Source: Cristatella mucedo (Eukaryota; Bryozoa; Phylactolaemata; Cristatellidae). Taken from it: a DNA stretch of 64,000 nucleotides. Position numbers and translations under genes: made by a program. Under the pieces are notes generated by a model. It worked only from the letters and a program-made list of their open reading frames with translations. It did no database searches and was not told the origin of the DNA. This document shows positions 1 through 64,000 of the stretch, piece by piece; position 1 is the first letter of the stretch; every line of letters starts with the position of its first letter. The stretch is from assembly GCA_009760855.2 (NCBI GenBank), contig WPIO01000002.1, positions 2,836,501 to 2,900,500 on the forward strand, read 5' to 3'.

Positions 1-4905
<4,905 letters not shown>

Positions 4906-5103
4906 ACTCCGACCGGCGTTCGTCTAAAAACCTCGGGTCGCACTAAAAGAAACAAAAAAGAGAAGGGCAAAGCGTGTAAGAAAGTGGCGTGCGACGCGTT
5001 CCGCCCGACTGCCGCGCTGCGGCAGGCCTGCCTCTCGGTCCTCGTAATTCGTTGCGATCTGTCCTCCGGCCACCCGCTCCGACAACGGCGTCTAGGTACA
5101 CTG

Positions 5104-5123
5104 TGCGCGCGCGCGCGCGCGCA
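5104..5123. repeat. (CG)n alternating purine-pyrimidine run
   Basis: Ten CG units about 200 bp upstream of the LRR gene start codon. Such runs can adopt Z-DNA (established knowledge); any function here is unknown. Confidence 0.85.
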
Positions 5124-6689
5124 CAGATACTGCGGGCCGCTGCCGAGCGAACGAGCGTGCGAGGCACCGGCGACTGCGAGTCACCCGGTGGACGTGCAAG
5201 GTGGGACTGCACGCTAGCCTCAGGCGCTAAGCTACGTTTTCATAGGTAATCTTCTATCGCGTGCTGCACTAGGGAATTCCTCTATTACGATGTGCTCGGC
5301 TTGATGCTTTCAACCGAATGTTTGTACCGACGTTTTCGTGCGACGCACGAATCGTGGAATCTGAGAGGTGCAGGTGCGCCCGCATGCAATAGACGCGCTC
5401 CTGTCCGTCGACACGCAAGTACGCAATGAGCGTTCGTATTAGTCACCATTCGTCCTTACGCTGTTCTGCTGTACAAGAGAACGTTACTTCGAAATAAGGA
5501 TTAATCGTGGAAGCGTTCACTGTTGTTTCGAGCGATCGTTTCGTCACCTGAGGCTCGATTCTAACAGAGTACTGGCGATTAGTAGGGGAAAGGTGCATAC
5601 CAATACATTTCACACGACTCCGAGTCGGACGCATGACTGCTCTTAAGCTAGAATAAAGGCATTATCTCAAACATAACGCCAAAGGCATGAGTCGAACTCT
5701 TACCGGCTTCAGCTTGTTCGTTTTCAGTCAGAGTCCTACGTCATGTTAAGTGAGGCCTAGATCGATCGGCGCCAATTTGCATACACGTACACACAGGCCG
5801 GCCGGTGGCAGCTCGGTAGCGACGAAGCGCCGCCGAGCGTGGCAACTAGAATACGAAGGAGGCCTGCCAAGCAACAATGAGGCGATGGCGGCTGGTCATC
5901 ATTGCAGCTTGTCCGACGGATGAGACCGGCTCAGAACTCAGCTGCTGACCGCAGCGGCTGCGATGAGGCTTAACGTGCGGCCGAATTCGCAGCCACTAGC
6001 CGAGGCGTCGAGTCGCACCCAATTGGCTAGTGCGATTTTTAATCAGCTCTATTTTGCCGAAGCCTTCGTTCGCTACTATTATTATTTATTGTTACTATCT
6101 ATTATTAGTTATATTATTTTATATTTCGCTGCTGCCTCTGTTCGTTTAAAGACTTTCGACGGCGACAGTCGCTTCGCGTGCTGCTGAGAGCACGCCTAAA
6201 ATTGACGCTAGGAAAACGATACCTTCGCCGCCTTCCGTGTTTCGGCCGACTCCTACAAGACGCACGTATTCAGCCGCCAGGGTTCGCTTCTAATTGCCGC
6301 AACCGCCGTTCTGCATCCGATTGCTTTCACAATTCCCTTGATTATTCGAAGCCCCTCTTCCACACTGAGCACCGCTGGGGGCGCATTTCGCGAGCTTTCC
6401 CTCCGAACTCACCTCGTGATCAGAAGGGTGTTCCGGAATGCCGTAGCCAAGGCCACAGGTTCCGCGAAACTAGTCCTGCCTCACCCGTCATTACATGACT
6501 CGCCAGAGTAGTAACAGCCTAGTCCTCATTCCCATGCGGAGTTACAGACGAAACAGCATCGATACGGACGCACGCGGTCAGTGCAGAGATCTTGGCAATA
6601 TAGAGGCAGTCCCAATCAATCTTTTGTAGTACAGTGCGTAGCAGCCATCGCGTGCAATCCCTATCTAAGATAAGAAGCTGTCCTCCATG

Positions 6690-7110
6690 ATTACGTGCAA
6701 AGAATTTAACTAGCTCCTTCGTTCTGTCTCGGCTTGATTATTGTAACTCCCTTTTGGCTGGGGTACCAAAAAAAGTAGCTGGGCCACTGCAGCTGGCTAT
6801 GACTATGGCTGCCTGCAAGGCTAGTTTTGCAGTCCCGGAGGTTTGACCACGTGTCTCATTTGCTAAAAGAGCCGTTGATCAACAGATAGAGAGGAAAGTT
6901 CTAACGCTGACCAACAAGGCCCGCAACGGCTTCGCTCCTCCATATCTAGCTGAACTGCTGCATCATTTTCAGCCTCCTCGTGTCCTCACGTCCTGTATGG
7001 ACAGTAAATTAACTGGTCCACTCTTCCGCTTAAAGGCCGTTGGCGACAGAAGCTTTAGCTCTACAGATCCTAGACTGTGTAACTCGCTTCCACAATTCCC
7101 CTATGCAATG
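6690..7110 (+). mobile_element. Decayed CR1/L2-type LINE fragment (RT C-terminal region)
   Basis: Reading through several frameshifts and stops gives SRLDYCNSLLAGVP, then an APPYLAELL segment and a NSLP segment. These are the conserved order of blocks after the reverse transcriptase of CR1/L2-type LINEs. It is more diverged than the copies in the DNAJC13 introns. Confidence 0.7.
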
Positions 7111-7604
7111 GCAACTACTTGTCTATGTCGCGACTAGCGCGCTTTCGCTGTCAGAGCGGAGGCAGTGAGGCCGCTCTCATCGCGCTAGCCAGGGGCGGAG
7201 ATTTTCTTTTTAACAGCGGTATGCGCGTCCGCGATTACGAAGGCGACGAAAGCCTGCGCCCCTACAGTGTGTACATTTCAAACGACTAATTTCGGTCGCG
7301 ATGGGCAGGCACGCAGCTGCTTGACCGCTGCTTCTCAGAGAAATAAAATGCAGTCGCCGTCTAGCGACCGGCTACTTCCGCACAAGCTGGCCGCTGCAGC
7401 GGACGCGCTCGAATGATCGATCGACACGGCCTAGATACTCATATTTGGATGTTAATTAAGCCTTAACGAGCCTATTCACGATGCACCTCTTTCTTAGAGA
7501 GCCTTAATGGCGTGGCAGCGTAGGCTTAAGAGAAGTTGTCAAATTTGAGGAGAGGGGTCATGAGGTGAATGGAGATTACAGCTCTGTTAAAAGAAGAAGA
7601 TTGA

Positions 7605-7725
7605 TTTATCATCAGGAGATAAGGTGCTCTCTCTTCATTACCGAGATCGTGGGTTCGAATCCTGCAGGGGGCGATCTTTTATTGTCACCTGCTAGCGGTG
7701 GTAATAGCAGTTAAAGTTCTTCTGC
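7605..7725 (+). mobile_element. tRNA-derived SINE, family B
   Basis: Contains a B-box-like GGGTTCGAATCC near 7650, an A-box-side remnant ending AAGGTGC, and the family tail (GATCTTTTATTG, then GCTAGCGGTGGTAATAG). Four other copies are in this window. Confidence 0.7.
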
Positions 7726-7883
7726 CGTTTTACAAAATAATGTTAATCAATAAATTAGTAAATGTATTTTTTTTAAATAGTAAAAAAGTTAAATCAGCTA
7801 ATATTTTTCAAGGGCAACAGTGCTGTGATTATTGAGGGGCCACCCGAGAGCATCGCCCGTTCTCTCTCGGAAAGCCGATGATT

Positions 7884-7973
<90 letters not shown>
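7884..7973. repeat. (AG)n microsatellite
   Basis: About 45 uninterrupted AG units in the intergenic region. Confidence 0.95.
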
Positions 7974-7976
<3 letters not shown>

Positions 7977-9999
7977 GGTGGGAGAGAGAGCGGCGCACAA
8001 TTTTATACGTTTTTGAGCTGATTTCCTCCGCAGCCGTTACCGCCGTTTGTAAGCGAAGCTACCCGCCAAGCCCCGCTTTACGCGATCTCGAAATACAGGC
8101 TCGCAAAGCGGCGCGCGAGCAGGCGACAGGAAAAGCGAGTTCAAACTAATCTCCGTTGCGTTCGGTCGGCGCCCGAAGGTGCCGGCGAGCTGCCAAGAGC
8201 GCCGTGCGAGCGCACGGATGCGTGTCGCCTTCGGAGCGTCGTCGCGATTCGAACCCGTCGCCCAGCGAGCGGTTGCGGAGCGAAGCAGCCGATCCGCGTA
8301 GCCACGGGTTGACGTCGCTGCAGCTGGCCGGGCACGTGGGGGAGGGGAGGGGGCGCCGGTGCGGCGAAGTGCGAAGCGGCGGCCAGCGGAGCGCGACTCG
8401 ACTGGGAGCTCTTGGGAGCGAGTGGCCACGACCGCTGAAACTTAACAAGAGCCAGGCACCGCGCTCGCCCTCTGCCCTCTCCGACCCAATGCCAAGCCCC
8501 CGCTGCGACGCTTCCGCCTGCTTGCAAGCGCTGCGGCAGCGTAATCGCGACGACGAACGTCGTCCAAGGATTGACCGCCGCCGCGCGCGCCGGGGGGGAT
8601 CGATCGGGCGCTTTTGAGCGTCGTTGCGCTGGCGCAGGGCTTTCCCCCAACGTCCGCATTCGGTCCGGGTATTCTGTCCGGAAGCGACGCGATTCGATTT
8701 TACTCTCACGTAAGTCAATTACTCCTGTGCCGGCCTTCCGCGTGGCTGACGTTCGTGCACTACGGGAACACTAGCTCGCAGATATTAATGGCTACAGCCT
8801 CGACTCCACTGAGACACGCCTAAATAACGACGGCTCGCTCGTGGACCGGGGTGCCATGCGAGCACGCGCGCGGCCACGTCCGGTTGCTACAGCTCAGGTC
8901 GCCGCTATCAGATAGAGCCGCCGATGCGGCACGTCCGCAGACGAACTGGGGTGGCTGCTACGAAAAAATCGAAGCCCTACGTGGTTCTTCCGTACCGTGA
9001 TCGCACTTCGGCAAGCGCACTCGCAGCGCCGTGCACCGAGGGAAAGTCGTGCGTCCTCCGTTGCCAAGCACAACACACCGCCGAAAGCGCCGCGTACGCG
9101 CGCTCGAAACCGATACCTTCGCTTAGCTGGGTACCGAGCCCGCTCTTGAGCAATGCCCAGAGCGCCTATCTATTCGCTCGACCAGGCGCCTTGTTCGAGT
9201 AGGCCATAGCAGTGCCAAGTCCCAACTGGGTCGCCGCCGCCTCTGCACGCCTCGCCGCTCGCGACCGAGGATGTGAGAGCGGTCCCGAGATGCACTCGAG
9301 AAGTGGGTGTGCTTCCGACGCATGCGCGGCATGCTGCACGGTCGGAAGTTGAGCCGTCGTGACCCGAGCGTGCAGTTCTTTTAGACTTGCCTTCTATGAG
9401 TCGCTCGACTGTGCTGCATTTTTATAACTGAATTAGCGGTACGTACGAACGCGGACCGCACCGTCCAGTCCGGAGCCGCGCGCGTGCGATCGCTTGGTCG
9501 CGCGCGCGCGTCGGAGCTTTCCAGTCGCCGCCTCCCCGCCGGCAGTATACACCCACTTCTCGCTGCTGCTGGTTCTGCTGCCCGCAGCCTAAGCTCGTGG
9601 TCCTCTCTCGACATTTGCTGCGCACACGCGAGGCCGATTCGCACGAGCGATTCGTGGGCCAAGCCGCACGCGATCGCTCGGCGCTGACGTATTCGCCTTA
9701 GTGGCGGTGGCGGCGCGAGTTTCCGGGCGGCGGCGGCGGCGTTTCGTCGTCAGGAGCACTGCAGGTAGCAGAAGCCTGCCGCTCGTCTCGATTGACTGCA
9801 CCCACGTTTCTCGTTCGCCTTCCAGATTGCAGTGCATTGCTGCATTCGCGCCGGTGCAGCCGGCGAGCCGAGCGCGGTCCTCAGCTGACGCGGTGGCCTG
9901 TCGCAGGAGCCCTCTTGGTTTGCGTGACCATGCGCAACAGTGTGCAATGCATTGCAGGGTGCATCCGCCTGAACCGAGTTCGCTACGCCGAACGCGAAA

Positions 10000-61938
<51,939 letters not shown>

Positions 61939-62910
61939 GTGAGTGCTGTCTGTCTGTGCTGCGCGGCGGCACTGTGCTGCGTTTGAATCGTTCGCGACAG
62001 TGGCGACTAGCAGGCCATTCACCCTCCTTGGGCTGTATGTGACGAGCCCCTCCTCCTCCTCCTCCTCCCCCCCCCCCCCGATTGGATTGTTCGGCTGGAC
62101 CAACGAAGAGCCAAAAAAATAGAAACACATTCTCGTTCATGAGAGCCTGCCAACTCCTGGCTCCTCCTCCCCTTAAAACGTGGTGACATGGTAACGTAGT
62201 AGCCCAAATCTGGGGGGAATCGGTCCAAAATCTGTGCCAATTTAGGAGGAAATCGCTCCTGTAAATGCAGCTAAATTGGGAGTCCCTGCCCCCCCCCCGA
62301 ACGATGTATTTATCATATGCTCATATGCCCCTTGGGGCTTATGTTGCTAAGCTATATATAGGCTAAGGGTGTTGAAACGCTCCACCCCAGCCCTAAAGTG
62401 AATGCTGTTCCCATCTAAAACAGCATGGCATCCGATCGGACAGACAGTGGTCCTTCCCACGAGGTATACAACCTCTGGTCAAGTTTGGCCATCGGAATTG
62501 CAATGGTTTGCCAATGTATCAACCTGCAACGTTGGCTAATGTAATTTTAAGTCGTCCGAACACAGCTTAGCCCACCATCCAAACCAGATTGCCGTTTGCT
62601 GGCCCTGCCAGCAATATTATAGCAGTGAGTCAGCAGCCAACCTTCTAAACATGTGAACTTAACGACACTGCATAGCTGCATTGCTGCACCTTATGGCATC
62701 CATTGCTAAGCTCATGACCGGTGTATGGGAAGCCTTTTTCTGTTGTGTGAACAAAACTGTAATACTTTGCTATACTAGTGTGTGTGTGTATGTGCGACAA
62801 TTCTGCACACTGCGATTTAGCGATTAATTAATGCCATTTTCTGCTTAGTGAGGTGAAAGAAGGAAAAATGGTGAGGAGGATGAGCCCACATGCAAGTGAT
62901 AGTAGATGCG

Positions 62911-62915
<5 letters not shown>

Positions 62916-62960
<45 letters not shown>
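62916..62960. repeat. (GT)n microsatellite
   Basis: About 22 GT units, continuing as mixed GT/CGTG to about 62990. Confidence 0.93.
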
Positions 62961-62965
<5 letters not shown>

Positions 62966-63609
62966 GTTTTGTGTGCGTGTGCACATGCGTGCATAACGCT
63001 AGCTAGGAAAATCCACACACCCTGGGAATTAAGATGTAACTTATACATTTCAGTTTTAATGGATCAGGGCATGGCATTTGCCCGAGGCTATAATATGTAA
63101 CAAATCGTGCATGCTTCCAAATCTTGGTTTGCTTACACCTGCAAAAGAAATGTGAGAAATGGCCCCGTTTTTGCAGAATCTGGAGCAATTTCGACTAGAG
63201 ACCTTGTTGCCATTTTCGAAGATTATTCCTGTGTAACATCATCTGAGCACTGCTTAGTTAGATTTACTGGATGCACCCAGTACCCCCTCTCTAAAAGTGT
63301 ATCTCAATCGCATGGTATATTTTCTTGAAAATCTTCAAGGGTTTGAAGCAGGCTATGTTTTGAGCGTTTGGGGCATGCTATTCTGAGATATTTCCTCAAG
63401 CTGAACCCTCTCGGCTTACCAAAAGCGTTTACTGTGTTGATCTTCCATCTTGTAATCTCAATAGAAATTTGGATGGTGCTACCAAAAACCATCCATCGAC
63501 AACCGAAACTCTTTCAGAATTCACCTGAAGTTGCCAGCCAACAAAGTTGATTCTGCATGTCTTTTGCTTCTGGTAGGCTAACCACAAAGAAATTCTAGCT
63601 GAAAAATGC

Positions 63610-63769
63610 AGCTTCTTTTGTATAGCCACATAAGTGCTTTAAAGGTTATCACCACCGCTTGCAGCAGCAATAAAGGGTCACCTACAGTAGGATTCGAACC
63701 CACGACCTCGGGACCAAGGTCGTGAAGAGCAAATAAATGCCTTACCTAGTGTGCCATCACGGCTCACCT
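63610..63769 (-). mobile_element. tRNA-derived SINE, family B, full-length copy
   Basis: Minus strand: GTGAGCCGTGATGGCACACT head, B box GGGTTCGAATCC near 63695, tail TTTATTGCTGCTGCAAGCGG and a distal GCACTTATGTGGCTATACAA end. Shows the family's 3' end beyond what the + strand copy at 40806 keeps. Confidence 0.82.
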
Positions 63770-64000
63770 AAGATTCCACCATGCACAATTTGGAACATGT
63801 ACAGCTTCCTCATATTAATCCTACCCCATGGTAGTATTTTTGGCCTTGTTTTTTAAAAACTCAACGTTTGAGATTTGTGTCGACTCCCTCGGATATGTAT
63901 GGCCAGTGCTGTATTGGCGACAGTGAGATGACAGACGAGTGAGAGACAGACAGCAGAAAGAAGAGACAGAGGCACGTTGAGAGAATTTACTGCTGGCCCT

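Larger units (their letters stand above)
4906..9999. promoter_or_regulatory. Divergent intergenic region between the LRR gene and DNAJC13
   Basis: The two genes are transcribed away from each other from starts 5.1 kb apart, so both promoters should lie here. Two CpG-dense zones are visible: 4906-5240, beside the LRR start, with a pure CG run at 5104-5123; and about 8080-9990, ahead of DNAJC13. The AT-rich middle (5240-8000) has an old LINE fragment, a SINE and an (AG)n tract. No convincing TATA box or transcription start can be fixed by eye. Role inferred from position and composition. Confidence 0.5.
61939..64000 (+). other. Terminal intron or downstream region
   Basis: Follows the last recognised DNAJC13 donor. 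Contains short poly-C runs, a (GT)n tract at 62916-62960 and a SINE at 63610-63769. No block resembling the conserved DNAJC13 C-terminal tail is visible. Confidence 0.6.

Noticed and set aside
9826-9958. Inverted GCAGTGCATTGC / GCAATGCATTGCA pair just upstream of the DNAJC13 start
   Set aside because: One mismatch, about 100-bp spacing and simple TGCA-rich sequence; too weak to call a regulatory element.
61939-62042. Read-through of exon 42 to a stop at about 62040
   Set aside because: A consensus GTGAGT donor lies at the end of the conserved sequence and the added residues are not conserved.
63177-63329. Possible final DNAJC13 exon after a TTTTTGCAG
   Set aside because: It is open in the right phase for about 50 codons, but the encoded residues do not resemble the conserved C-terminal tail.

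Overview
This window is metazoan nuclear DNA: genes are split by GT-AG introns, there is no operon structure, dinucleotide microsatellites are abundant, and the introns are full of LINE, SINE and DNA-transposon remains. The protein sequence of the main gene is clearly animal but well diverged from the human one, so an invertebrate is most likely. I cannot name the species.

Layout. (1) Positions 1-4905, minus strand: the 5' part of a GC-rich leucine-rich-repeat (LRR) gene. Three exons can be joined in frame (434 codons, about 15 LRRs), and the gene continues beyond the left edge. (2) Positions 4906-9999: a GC/CpG-rich head-to-head intergenic region with an (AG)n tract, one old LINE fragment and one SINE. 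It should hold both promoters. (3) Positions 10000-61938, plus strand: almost the whole coding part of one gene, the DNAJC13/RME-8 orthologue. It was reconstructed as 42 coding exons, with every junction kept in phase (6,616 nt, 2,205 codons plus one base; human is about 2,240 residues). It carries the N-terminal PI3P-binding KHSW-GKYKR segment, a GYF-like segment, four IWN-type repeats, a central J domain with HPD, and the long helical-repeat C-terminal half. The last short exon was not found. (4) Positions 61939-64000: terminal intron or downstream sequence with a (GT)n tract and a SINE.

The introns hold most of the novelty: a 1.6-kb foldback-like element made of ~150-180-bp units in inverted orientation (17394-19028); a MITE closely resembling the horizontally transferred SPIN/URR1 hAT elements (~48803-48991); two Tc1-like transposase relics, one split by a ~290-bp CT microsatellite; a 3.6-kb CR1/L2-type LINE with dead catalytic motifs plus many truncated relatives; and two tRNA-derived SINE families, one sharing its 3' tail with the LINE.

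The two protein genes have no evident pathway link. DNAJC13/RME-8 is an endosomal Hsc70 co-chaperone acting with retromer/WASH; the LRR protein is probably a cytoplasmic scaffold or adaptor.
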